From Arthrobacter sp. ov118 (GTDB lineage Bacteria; Actinomycetota; Actinomycetes; Actinomycetales; Micrococcaceae): 64,000 nucleotides of DNA. A program made the position numbers and the translations under genes. Positions 33,775 to 41,708 of the stretch are shown here, piece by piece. The notes beneath the pieces were generated by a model. It made no database searches. It saw only the letters and a program-made list of their open reading frames with translations, and was not told where the DNA came from. Every line of letters begins with the position of its first letter. Within the stretch, counting starts at the first letter, position 1. The stretch is taken from assembly GCF_900116495.1 (NCBI RefSeq), contig NZ_FPAY01000006.1, positions 1 through 64,000 of the forward strand, in the 5' to 3' direction.

Positions 33775-35232
33775 ATGAAGTTCTCTGTGCTTGCAGTAGG
33801 AATGGATGTAGATCCCCAGGCTCTCGACCCCGGGTCGACGGCGTGGATGCTCACAGCGTCCGCCCTGGTCCTCCTGATGACCCCCGGCTTGGCGTTCTTC
33901 TACGGCGGGCTTGTCAGAATGAAATCGGTCCTGAACATCATGATGATGAGTTTCGGTGCCATGGGCGTGGTGGCCGTCGTCTGGGCCCTCTGGGGCTACG
34001 GCCTGGCCTTCGGGCCGGACACGTGGGGCGGCTTCGTCGGGGATCCCTTCACCAACTTCGGCCTCAGCGGACTGACCAGCAGCATCGGTTCCAAGGCGCC
34101 CGGGCTGCCCGACATGGTGTTCATCGGCTTCCAGGCCACCTTCGCCATCATCACCGTTGCGCTGATCAGCGGAGCGGTCGCCGAACGCGTCAGGTTCGGA
34201 CCCTGGCTCCTCTTTGCCGCCCTCTGGGTCACGCTCGTCTACGCTCCCATCGCACACTGGGTCTGGGGCGGCGGCATCTTTGGGCCCACCGGGATCATCG
34301 GCAGCAAGATCGCGGCCCTCGACTTCGCCGGCGGCACGGTGGTCCACATGAACGCCGGCATTGCCGGGCTCATGCTGGCAGTGGTGCTCGGCAAGCGGCT
34401 CGGCTTCATGAAGGACCCCAACATCCGGCCGCACAACCTGCCGTTCGTCATGCTTGGCGCGGGCCTGCTCTGGTTCGGCTGGTTCGGTTTCAACGCCGGC
34501 TCGGAGCTCGCGGCCGATGCCACTGCCGCCCTGGCCTGGACCAACACGCTGCTGGCCACCAGCGCCGCCCTGCTGGGCTGGCTGTTCGTGGAGCGGCTGC
34601 GCGACGGGCATGCCACCTCGCTCGGCGCCGCCTCCGGAGCCGTCGCCGGACTCGTGGCCGTCACGCCGGCCTGCGGGTTCATCGACCCGGTCGGGGCAAT
34701 CCTGATCGGCACGATCGCGGGTGCCGTCTGCGCGCTCGCCGTCGGGCTGAAGTTCAAGATCGGGCTGGATGACTCGCTCGACGTCGTGGCGGTGCACTTC
34801 GTCGGCGGCCTGTGGGGGACCCTTGCCCTGGGGTTCTTCGCCCTTCCCTCCGCGAAAACAGGCGGCGGATTGTTCTATGGCGGCGGTCTGGCGCAGTTCT
34901 GGCCGCAGGTCCTCACGGCGTTGATCGTCACGGCCTGGAGTGCGGTGATGACCACCCTGATTGGCTTCGCAATCCACAAGACCATTGGCATGCGGGTGTC
35001 CGAGGCCGACGAACTCTCCGGTATTGACGTCACCGAGCACGCCGAAACGGCGTACGAACTCCTGATGGTCGGCGGCAGCTTCCACCCCGGCGATCCGCAC
35101 GCCGTGTCTGCTGCCGCCACGTCACACGCCCCGGCGGAGGCGAGTGCCGAGGGCCAGCACAAGGCAGAAGTCGGGGCCGAGGCCCACGCCGAAGCTGACA
35201 ACGCGGCAGTCCGCGGCACGGTGTCGAGATAA
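33775..35232 (+). CDS. amt: Ammonium transporter (Amt family)
   Basis: A 485-residue channel with 11 expected helices. Family landmarks are LLMTPGLAFFYGGLVRMKSV (about 35-55), the helix-5 His in GGTVVHMNAGIAGLM (about 190) and the helix-10 His in VVAVHFVGGLWGTLALGFF (about 340). The cytoplasmic tail after about 420 is rich in Ala, Glu and His, longer than in Escherichia coli AmtB. The ATG at 33775 lies shortly after GAGGAAGG. A P-II gene follows with 38 bases between, the widespread amt-glnK arrangement in which the P-II protein plugs the channel when nitrogen is plentiful. Confidence 0.93.
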   Translation: MKFSVLAVGMDVDPQALDPGSTAWMLTASALVLLMTPGLAFFYGGLVRMKSVLNIMMMSFGAMGVVAVVWALWGYGLAFGPDTWGGFVGDPFTNFGLSGLTSSIGSKAPGLPDMVFIGFQATFAIITVALISGAVAERVRFGPWLLFAALWVTLVYAPIAHWVWGGGIFGPTGIIGSKIAALDFAGGTVVHMNAGIAGLMLAVVLGKRLGFMKDPNIRPHNLPFVMLGAGLLWFGWFGFNAGSELAADATAALAWTNTLLATSAALLGWLFVERLRDGHATSLGAASGAVAGLVAVTPACGFIDPVGAILIGTIAGAVCALAVGLKFKIGLDDSLDVVAVHFVGGLWGTLALGFFALPSAKTGGGLFYGGGLAQFWPQVLTALIVTAWSAVMTTLIGFAIHKTIGMRVSEADELSGIDVTEHAETAYELLMVGGSFHPGDPHAVSAAATSHAPAEASAEGQHKAEVGAEAHAEADNAAVRGTVSR

Positions 35233-35275
35233 CGGTATCGAGATAACGGTGTCGAGATGAGGGTGTCGACATGAA
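35220..35275 (+). repeat. Four tandem 14-bp repeats between amt and the P-II gene
   Basis: Units GGTGTCGAGATAAC, GGTATCGAGATAAC, GGTGTCGAGATGAG and GGTGTCGACATGAA run head to tail. The first contains the amt stop codon and the last the ATG of the P-II gene. The 14-bp length is not a multiple of three, and each unit ends in a stop- or start-like TAA, TGA or ATGA. Confidence 0.9.
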
Positions 35276-35612
35276 GCTCGTGACGGCGATCGTGCGGCCG
35301 GACCGGGTCGGTTCGGTCAGCGCGGCCCTGGAGCGGGCTGGCATCAACGGCCTGACGGTGAGCCAGGCCAGCGGCTTCGGCCGGCAGCGGGGCCACACCG
35401 AGGTGTACCGGGGCGCAGAATACAGCTCCGACCTGATGCCCAAGGCGCGGTTGGAAGTGCTGGTTAATGAGGACGCCCTGGCGGTCGTACTGGCCGCTAT
35501 CGAAGAGGGCGGCCGTACGGGCCATTTCGGGGACGGCAAGATCTGGATCATCGAGGTCGTCGACGCCGTTCGCGTCCGTACGGGGGAGCGGGGCGCCGCA
35601 GCCATCGCGTGA
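35271..35612 (+). CDS. glnK: P-II family nitrogen regulatory protein
   Basis: A 113-residue P-II protein. The T-loop reads GRQRGHTEVYRGAEYSSDLM with the modifiable Tyr in GAEYS (about 51), the first signature is in the same region, and the B-loop/second signature is EEGGRTGHFGDGKIWII (about 82-98). In actinobacteria this Tyr is usually adenylylated by GlnD, but no glnD gene lies in this window. Some residues (VSAALERAGINGLTVSQASG) differ from the typical GlnK sequence, so it may be a divergent copy specific to this locus. Its ATG is inside the last unit of a tandem repeat. Confidence 0.88.
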   Translation: MKLVTAIVRPDRVGSVSAALERAGINGLTVSQASGFGRQRGHTEVYRGAEYSSDLMPKARLEVLVNEDALAVVLAAIEEGGRTGHFGDGKIWIIEVVDAVRVRTGERGAAAIA

Positions 35613-35699
35613 TTGGTAAACAAATGATGCGCAACGCGAAACTTCGAGTGTATGATGACAGTCACAACCGTCGGTCAATTCTCGAAGGAGAGGCTTCTT

Positions 35700-36779
35700 T
35701 TGGAAGAGCTGCGCATCGAGGCCAATGGCAACCTTGGTCCCATCGATTCATCCCGCATCCCGCGCTACGCCGGGGCTGCCACCTACGCCCGCCTGCCGCG
35801 GCTGGACCAGGTGGCCAAAGCCGACGTCACGGTGGTCGGCGTGCCCTTCGACTCGGGCGTCTCCTACCGTCCCGGCGCCCGGTTCGGGGCCAACCATGTC
35901 CGCGAGGCCAGCCGGCTCCTGCGGCCATACAACCCGGCCTGGGACGTCAGCCCCTTCGAGACCATCCAGGTAGCCGACGCCGGGGACATGGCCGTCAACC
36001 CGTTCAACATCAACGAGGCCATCGAGACCATCCAGCAGAACGCCCTGGACCTCACGGCCTCCGGCAGCAAGCTGCTGACCCTCGGCGGGGACCACACCAT
36101 CGCCCTGCCGCTGCTGCGCGCCGCCGCCGAGCGGGCCGGCGAACCCGTTGCCATGCTGCACTTCGACGCGCACCTGGACACCTGGGACACCTACTTCGGC
36201 GCCGAATACACGCACGGAACACCGTTCCGCCGAGCCGTCGAAGAAGGCATCCTGGACACCGAGGCCATCAGCCACATTGGCACCCGGGGCCCGCTCTACG
36301 GAAAGAAGGACCTCGACGACGACCACCGCTTCGGCTTCGGCATCGTCACCTCCGCGGACGTTTATTACCAGGGCGTCCTGGAGACGGTGGCCAAGGTCCG
36401 GGACCGGATCGGCAACCGCCCGCTCTACATCTCGGTCGACATCGACGTCCTCGACCCCGCGCACGCCCCCGGCACCGGCACGCCGGAAGCTGGCGGCATC
36501 ACCAGCCGCGAACTGCTCGAAATCATCCGCGGCTTCCGGGGCATGAACCTGGTGGGGGCCGACGTCGTCGAGGTCGCCCCCGCGTACGACCACGCCGAGA
36601 TCACCGGTGTGGCCGCAAGCCATGTCGCCTACGAACTCGTGACCCTCATGGCAGACCGCGCCGTCGAAGGCGACCGCTTCGGCGCCGCGAACGGCTACGC
36701 CGCCCAGGCCCTGGGCCAGGAATCCCGCCGCCCGGCCGGTTTCGGCTCCCCTGTGGCTTCGCCGGTGGCCTCGCGGTGA
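35700..36779 (+). CDS. Ureohydrolase (agmatinase/guanidinobutyrase family)
   Basis: A 359-residue binuclear manganese hydrolase that releases urea from a guanidino compound. Metal ligands are visible in [15 protein letters not shown] (His, about 125), [13 protein letters not shown] (about 150), and [20 protein letters not shown] (about 245). The TTG at 35700, 9 nt after AAGGAG, gives [20 protein letters not shown], a natural family start. An ATG at 35652 would read through the ribosome site. Agmatine, 4-guanidinobutyrate or guanidine-like substrates cannot be told apart by eye. Overlap with a ThDP decarboxylase-like gene favours guanidinobutyrate in an arginine pathway. Confidence 0.87.
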   Translation: MEELRIEANGNLGPIDSSRIPRYAGAATYARLPRLDQVAKADVTVVGVPFDSGVSYRPGARFGANHVREASRLLRPYNPAWDVSPFETIQVADAGDMAVNPFNINEAIETIQQNALDLTASGSKLLTLGGDHTIALPLLRAAAERAGEPVAMLHFDAHLDTWDTYFGAEYTHGTPFRRAVEEGILDTEAISHIGTRGPLYGKKDLDDDHRFGFGIVTSADVYYQGVLETVAKVRDRIGNRPLYISVDIDVLDPAHAPGTGTPEAGGITSRELLEIIRGFRGMNLVGADVVEVAPAYDHAEITGVAASHVAYELVTLMADRAVEGDRFGAANGYAAQALGQESRRPAGFGSPVASPVASR

Positions 36780-38440
36780 CCGGCGTGCGCAACGGCGGGG
36801 ACCTCGTCGTCGAAACCCTGGAGGCGCTGGGCGCGAAGACGGTCTTTGGTATCCCGGGCCAGCACGCCCTGGGCCTGTTCGATGCCATGGGCCGCGGGAA
36901 CCTGCACTTTGTCTCGTCCCGGGTGGAGAACAACTCGGCCTTCGCCGCGGACGGGTATTCCCGGGCCACCGGCGAGGTCGGGGTGCTGTTCCTGTCCACC
37001 GGCCCGGGCGCGCTGACGTCCCTGGCCGGGCTGCAGGAGGCCTACGCCACGGGCGTGCCCATGGTGGTGGTGGCGAGCCAGATCCCGCTGGAGGGTCTCG
37101 GCGCCCGGCGCAAGGGAATGCTGCACCAGCTCGATGACCAGAAGGCCTCGGCCGCGAACGTCACCAAATCCCAGCGGCTGATCCAGCACGCCTCCGGCAT
37201 CCCCTCGGCGATCCAGGACGCGTGGACCGAGGCGATCTCCTCGCCGCAGGGCCCGGTATGGCTGGAAATCCCGCAGAACGTGCTGCTGGACCCGATCATG
37301 GTGCCCCCGGTGGAGGATGCCCTGGCCGAGGCCGCGGACAACCCGCCCCGCGTGGAGCTGGTCCGGGAGGCGGTGCAATGGCTCTCGACGGCGGAACGTC
37401 CCGCCATCATCGCCGGCGGCGGCACCCGCCGCGGCCGGGCCGAGAAGTCCCTGCTCTCGATCGCGGAGAAGCTGCGCGCCCCGGTGATCTGCACGCCCGG
37501 CGGCAACGGTGCGTTCCCCTGGAACCATGAGCTCTCGCTGCAGTCCTGGGTCGAGGACCAGCACATGACCGAGCTTCTGCAGGACGCCGACGTCCTGATC
37601 GTCATCGGCTCCTCCCTGGGCGAGGTGACGTCCAACTACTTCACCTTTGAACCGCGCGGCCGGATCATCCAGATCGACGCCGAACCCCGCGTCCTGGAGT
37701 CCAACCGCCCCGGCCTGGGAATCCGGGCCGACGCCGGCCAGGCCCTCGCCGCCCTCGACGCCGCCCTGACCGAACCCCACGGCGAACGCGCCGACTGGCA
37801 CGGCACCTCTCCGGAAACGCTGGTCAAGGACACCCTGGCCAAGGTCAAGGCACGCCTCGAAGCCCAGGACCTCGGCAAGGAACTGAAGTTCATGGCCGAC
37901 ATCCGCGAAGCCGTTCCCGCGGGCATGCAGACGTTCTGGGACATGACGATCTCGGCCTACTGGGCGTGGAGCTGCTGGGACTCCCGCGACGGCCAGTTCC
38001 ACTCCGCGCAGGGCGCCGGCGGGCTGGGCTTCGGCTTCCCTGCGGCGATCGGCGGCGCCGTGGGGCTCGAAACCACCGGCACCTCCGGCGGTTCGGCCCG
38101 CGTGCTGGCCGTCTCCGGGGACGGCTCGGCCATGTACTCCATCTCCGAACTTGCCACCGCGAAGCAGCACAACGTCCCGGTCACCTGGCTGATCGTGGAC
38201 GACGGCGGCTACGGCATCTTGCGTGAATATATGGTCGGCGCCTTCGGCAAGGCTACCGCCACCGAGCTTTCCCGGCCGGACTTTGTCCAGCTCGCCAAGG
38301 CCTTTGGCGTTCCCGCCGTCCGGGTGGCCCCCGAGGACGTCGGGGACGCCCTCAAGGCGGGCTTCGCCGCCGACGGACCCAACGTCGTCGTCGTCGAAAC
38401 CCTGCTCAAGATGTTCGGCCCCACCCACCTGGCCACGTAG
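36776..38440 (+). CDS. Thiamine-diphosphate-dependent enzyme (acetolactate synthase-like; possible 2-ketoarginine decarboxylase)
   Basis: A 554-residue three-domain ThDP enzyme. The Pyr domain has [20 protein letters not shown] and the activating Glu in [19 protein letters not shown] (about 50). The PP domain has [20 protein letters not shown] running to [18 protein letters not shown] (about 445-490). The last motif residue is Asp in a position where Asn is usual. The GTG at 36776 overlaps the ureohydrolase stop (GTGA). In arginine transamination routes, AruI decarboxylates 2-ketoarginine to 4-guanidinobutyraldehyde, whose acid is a ureohydrolase substrate. The pairing here fits that scheme but is an inference. 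Confidence 0.8.
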   Translation: MTGVRNGGDLVVETLEALGAKTVFGIPGQHALGLFDAMGRGNLHFVSSRVENNSAFAADGYSRATGEVGVLFLSTGPGALTSLAGLQEAYATGVPMVVVASQIPLEGLGARRKGMLHQLDDQKASAANVTKSQRLIQHASGIPSAIQDAWTEAISSPQGPVWLEIPQNVLLDPIMVPPVEDALAEAADNPPRVELVREAVQWLSTAERPAIIAGGGTRRGRAEKSLLSIAEKLRAPVICTPGGNGAFPWNHELSLQSWVEDQHMTELLQDADVLIVIGSSLGEVTSNYFTFEPRGRIIQIDAEPRVLESNRPGLGIRADAGQALAALDAALTEPHGERADWHGTSPETLVKDTLAKVKARLEAQDLGKELKFMADIREAVPAGMQTFWDMTISAYWAWSCWDSRDGQFHSAQGAGGLGFGFPAAIGGAVGLETTGTSGGSARVLAVSGDGSAMYSISELATAKQHNVPVTWLIVDDGGYGILREYMVGAFGKATATELSRPDFVQLAKAFGVPAVRVAPEDVGDALKAGFAADGPNVVVVETLLKMFGPTHLAT

Positions 38441-38461
38441 ACGGGCTCAGCACCTCAAATT

Positions 38462-38509
38462 CCTCAGTACCGCAATTTCTCAACACCGCAGTTCCTCAAC
38501 ACCGCAGTT
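38462..38509 (+). repeat. Three tandem 16-bp repeats after the ThDP gene
   Basis: CCTCAGTACCGCAATT, TCTCAACACCGCAGTT and CCTCAACACCGCAGTT are consecutive. A worn fourth copy (GCTCAGCACCTCAAATT, 38445-38461) precedes them. They lie between the stop codon and a strong hairpin. Confidence 0.85.
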
Positions 38510-38512
38510 CCA

Positions 38513-38567
38513 GCGCGGGTCTGCTGCCTCTGCCCCTCATCTCGGGGCGGAGGCGGCAGGCCCGCGC
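38513..38567 (+). terminator. Terminator-like hairpin after the ThDP gene
   Basis: Arms at 38513-38536 and 38544-38567 pair over 24 positions with few mismatches (outer GCGCGGG/CCCGCGC, inner GCCCC/GGGGC) around a 7-nt loop. It closes the amt-glnK-ureohydrolase-ThDP run. No clear T tract follows. Confidence 0.6.
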
Positions 38568-38649
38568 CGGGCGTTTAACGCCCTGTTGTCCGCCCAGTCA
38601 TGTGCCCAAAAAAGGGTTAGTTTCCCGAAGTAACCATTTTGGTATATAG

Positions 38650-38662
38650 TTGCCTTGGGCAA
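38650..38662 (+). promoter_or_regulatory. Operator-like palindrome upstream of marR
   Basis: TTGCCTTGGGCAA has exact 5-bp arms around TTG and sits between an AT-rich TATATAG stretch (38643-38649, candidate -10) and the MarR start. This fits autoregulation of the marR-exporter operon. Confidence 0.5.
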
Positions 38663-38683
38663 ACAAAAGAGGGGTGTCCAATA

Positions 38684-39169
38684 ATGTCAGTCGAATCCAC
38701 TGCGGCAGCCAAGCTCGTCTATCAGATCTTCGATCTCCAGCGTGCCGTGCGCTGCGTTGCCACCGCCAGCCTGCGCGGGCAGGAGACTGGTGTGGCGCTG
38801 CAGGGCGTTTTGCGCTTCGTCGGAGAAGGCGAATCGCGGGCCACGCACCTTGCGGAGCGCCTCGGCGTCAGCGCTCCGGTCCTCAGCCGGCACATCGCCG
38901 AACTCGAGGAACACGGGTATGTGGTCCGCCGGCCGGACCCCGAGGACGGCCGCGCGCAACTTATCGCGCTGTCCGCCGCCGGCGCCCAGAAGCTGCGCGT
39001 TATCGAAGACCAGCGCACCGCCACCCTTCAGGGCCTGCTGCAGGACTGGAGCGAGGACGACGTCGAACTGACGGCGCGCACCTTACAAAAACTTGCTGAG
39101 TCCCTGAGGGCCTCAGCCCGGGCAACGACGGCCGGACCCACGAATACGACCGAAATTGTTGAGGAGTAG
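38684..39169 (+). CDS. MarR-family transcriptional regulator
   Basis: About 161 residues. The winged helix covers about 35-110 with ATHLAERLGVSAPVLSRHIA, ELEEHGYVVRRPDPEDGRAQ and LIALSAAGAQ. The helical ends form the dimer region. The ATG at 38684 gives MSVESTAAAKL and follows GAGGGGTG. The DHA2 exporter gene begins 5 bases after its stop. Regulator first and exporter second, under a promoter with a palindrome, suggests substrate-induced drug efflux. Confidence 0.88.
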   Translation: MSVESTAAAKLVYQIFDLQRAVRCVATASLRGQETGVALQGVLRFVGEGESRATHLAERLGVSAPVLSRHIAELEEHGYVVRRPDPEDGRAQLIALSAAGAQKLRVIEDQRTATLQGLLQDWSEDDVELTARTLQKLAESLRASARATTAGPTNTTEIVEE

Positions 39170-39173
39170 ATAT

Positions 39174-41366
39174 ATGGCTAGCCACGCTGCCGCTACGGGG
39201 CCGGACACTGCGCCGCTAAGCACCGCGCCGTTAAACACCGCCCCGGGAGAGCCCCGCGCAACCCAGCCCGCCGCAGAACCTGCGGCCATGACCCACCGCC
39301 AGATCCTGGAAGCACTCACCGGGCTGCTGGCGGCGTTTTTTACCGCCATCCTGAGCAGCACGATCGTTGCCAATGCGCTGCCCACCATCATGTCCGAGCT
39401 CAAGGGCACCCAGACGGACTTCGCCTGGGTGATCACAGCCGCGCTTCTGGCCAATGCTGCCACCACTCCGATCTGGGGCAAGTTGGCGGACCTCTTTGAC
39501 AAGAAGGTCCTCGTCCAGCTGAGCATCGTGATCTTCGTGGCCGGCTCGGTCATGGCCGGGCTGTCCGAGACCATCCCGCTGCTGCTGACCGCCCGTGTCA
39601 TCCAGGGCATCGCCATGGGCGGGCTCACCGCCCTAGCCCAGGCCATCATCGGTTCGATGATCCCGCCGCGCGACCGCGGAAAATACTCCGGCTACATGGG
39701 CGGCGTCATGGCCGTGGGCACCGCCGGCGGCCCGCTGCTGGGCGGCTTCATCGTCGACAGCCCGCTGGGCTGGCGCTGGACCTTCTTCGTCTGCGTGCCG
39801 CTCGCCGTCGTCGCCCTCATCCTGCTGCAGATCACCCTGAAGATCCCGCACGTCAAGCGCCCTGCCAAGATCGACTGGCTCGGCTCCATCCTGTTGACCT
39901 CCGGCGTCAGCCTGCTGCTCATCTGGGTCTCTTTCGCCGGCAACCCCGACTACTACGACTGGTGGTCATGGCAGTCGGTCGTCATGGTGGGCGGCGGCGT
40001 CGTGCTCCTTGGCCTGCTGGTGCTCGTCGAATCCCGGGTGGCGCAGCCCATCATCCCGCTCAAGATCATCTCGGAGCGGACCACCGCCCTTGCGATCCTC
40101 GCCTCGGTGGCCGTCGGCGTCGGCATGTTCGGCTCCTCGACCTTCCTTGGCCAGTACTTCCAGGTGGCACGCGGTGCCACCCCCACGGAAGCCGGCCTGC
40201 TGACGCTGCCCATGATCGCGGGCAACCTGATCGGTTCCGTGGTCTCGGGCACGCTCATCAGCCGCACCGGCAAGTGGAAGCGGTACCTGATTGCCGGGGC
40301 CGTCCTGCTGATCGGCGGCCTCGGCCTGGCCGGCAGCATGGACCACACCACCGATCTGTTTCTGACCGGCATCTATACGGCCATCCTCGGCATCGGCCTG
40401 GGCCTGCTCATGCAAAACCTCGTCCTCGCCGTGCAGAATACGGTCCAGGCCAAGGACATCGGCACGGCCAGCGCCTCGGTCGCCTTCTTCCGGTCCGTCG
40501 GCGGAGCCATCGGCGTCTCGGTTCTCGGCGCCGTACTGGGCAACCGGGTCAAGGAACTCGCCGTGGAGGGGCTCGCTGCCGCCGGAATCCAGGTCCCGGC
40601 GGGATCCTCGGGGGCCAGCATGGACCTCAAGGACATGCCGGCACCGATCCGCGACATCATGCGGGCCGCCTACGGTGACGCGATTGCGGAGGTCTTTCTG
40701 ATCTCGGCGATCATCGGCCTCGTGGCACTAGTGGCCATCCTGTTCATCAAGGAACGCCCGCTGCGCCGCACGGTCGATATCCGGCCGGAGGCTTCCCAGC
40801 AGGCAGGGGAAGCCGGCGCCGATGCCGCCGTGGCAGCAGCCGGAGGTGCCGCACCGACAGCGTTGGGTAATACCGGGAACGACGCCGGCAGCGTCGCCTC
40901 GTCCGGAACCGGAACCGGAACCGACGTCGGGGACCTGGACCGGGAGTTCATCGAGGTGCTCAGCCGGGAGCGCGCCCAGTCCCGCTTCCCCGACGCTGCC
41001 CGCCAGGAAGCCGGCCTGACTTCTGATCCGGCTTCCCGCCCGGGGGAGTCCGGCGCGGATCGTGCAGAGAGGGAAGGCGCCCGTCAGCGGGTCCGGACCC
41101 TGATGGCCGATGACCGGCCCGAGGCCGTCGACGTCGTGCCCGTGCTGCTGCAGACCCAGCGGCTGCTGGCCGAGCAGCAGCTCCACCTGGCCGAAGCCCT
41201 GCGCGCCGTATCCGAACAGGCGGCAGAGCAGCGTGCGATTGCCGCAGAGCAGGCCCGTGTTGCGGAGGAGCTGACGGTTCTGCGCCGGCACCTGGCCAAG
41301 CAGCGCAAGATGCAGCGGGCGGCTGCCGACTACATCGCCACGCACGGCCGCCACCGGGGCGAGTAG
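39174..41366 (+). CDS. DHA2-type (EmrB/QacA) MFS exporter with long C-terminal coiled-coil tail
   Basis: A 730-residue exporter. The membrane part (about 40-530) has 14 expected helices. It begins HRQILEALTGLLAAFFTAIL, has the DHA2 motif SSTIVANALPTIMSELKGTQ, and motif A-like WGKLADLFDKKVLVQL. The tail after ERPLRRTVDIRPE is about 200 residues: an Ala/Gly-rich linker, an acidic segment (DLDREFIEVLSRE), then a long heptad-like coil (LLQTQRLLAEQQLHLAEALR and onward) to the end. QacA-like proteins usually end near 510 residues, so the tail is an unusual addition. The ATG follows GAGGAG by 7 nt. Confidence 0.87.
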   Translation: MASHAAATGPDTAPLSTAPLNTAPGEPRATQPAAEPAAMTHRQILEALTGLLAAFFTAILSSTIVANALPTIMSELKGTQTDFAWVITAALLANAATTPIWGKLADLFDKKVLVQLSIVIFVAGSVMAGLSETIPLLLTARVIQGIAMGGLTALAQAIIGSMIPPRDRGKYSGYMGGVMAVGTAGGPLLGGFIVDSPLGWRWTFFVCVPLAVVALILLQITLKIPHVKRPAKIDWLGSILLTSGVSLLLIWVSFAGNPDYYDWWSWQSVVMVGGGVVLLGLLVLVESRVAQPIIPLKIISERTTALAILASVAVGVGMFGSSTFLGQYFQVARGATPTEAGLLTLPMIAGNLIGSVVSGTLISRTGKWKRYLIAGAVLLIGGLGLAGSMDHTTDLFLTGIYTAILGIGLGLLMQNLVLAVQNTVQAKDIGTASASVAFFRSVGGAIGVSVLGAVLGNRVKELAVEGLAAAGIQVPAGSSGASMDLKDMPAPIRDIMRAAYGDAIAEVFLISAIIGLVALVAILFIKERPLRRTVDIRPEASQQAGEAGADAAVAAAGGAAPTALGNTGNDAGSVASSGTGTGTDVGDLDREFIEVLSRERAQSRFPDAARQEAGLTSDPASRPGESGADRAEREGARQRVRTLMADDRPEAVDVVPVLLQTQRLLAEQQLHLAEALRAVSEQAAEQRAIAAEQARVAEELTVLRRHLAKQRKMQRAAADYIATHGRHRGE

Positions 41367-41418
41367 AGCACCGTCCGCACCCCGCCCCGGCTTTGAGTGC
41401 CTGTCCAGGTCCCCTGCA

Positions 41419-41456
41419 AGGTCCCGCTGCCACCCGAGAGGGCGGCAGCGGGACCT
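41419..41456 (+). terminator. Terminator-like hairpin after the DHA2 exporter
   Basis: AGGTCCCGCTGCC (41419-41431) and GGCAGCGGGACCT (41444-41456) are perfect 13-bp arms with a 12-nt loop. It marks the end of the MarR-exporter unit. A second short GGGCCC-type repeat lies just downstream. Confidence 0.7.
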
Positions 41457-41627
41457 GTGCCTGCCAGTGGGCCCGGTGGGCCCCACCCAGGCCGCTCCGG
41501 GGGAGCAGGCGGGCACCAAGTACACCGTTTGGATGATATTCAGCGTCCCGTGTTCCACCCGGGCGGGGGATTTCGTACAGTTGGATGGCTAAAGCTGTCG
41601 GCCCCACGGGCTAGTCTTCAATCAGCT

Positions 41628-41672
41628 CTTCAAACGCACTCTTTCCAACGCACTGTTTTTCTTCAACGCACC
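41628..41672 (+). repeat. Direct repeats upstream of the ABC exporter operon
   Basis: CTTCAAACGCAC, CTTTCCAACGCAC and CTTCAACGCAC occur within 45 bp in the 342-base gap before the ABC genes. The region is pyrimidine-rich and may be the 5' leader or an activator site. I see no gene in this gap. Confidence 0.6.
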
Positions 41673-41708
41673 TTGTCCGGTCTTCGTGTCCGGCCCTCTT
41701 AAGGACTC

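Noticed and set aside
35609..36775. Long in-frame upstream extension of the ThDP enzyme through the ureohydrolase gene
   Set aside because: The sequence is Arg/Pro/Gly-rich out-of-frame reading of a real gene. The GTG at 36776 gives the correct family start.
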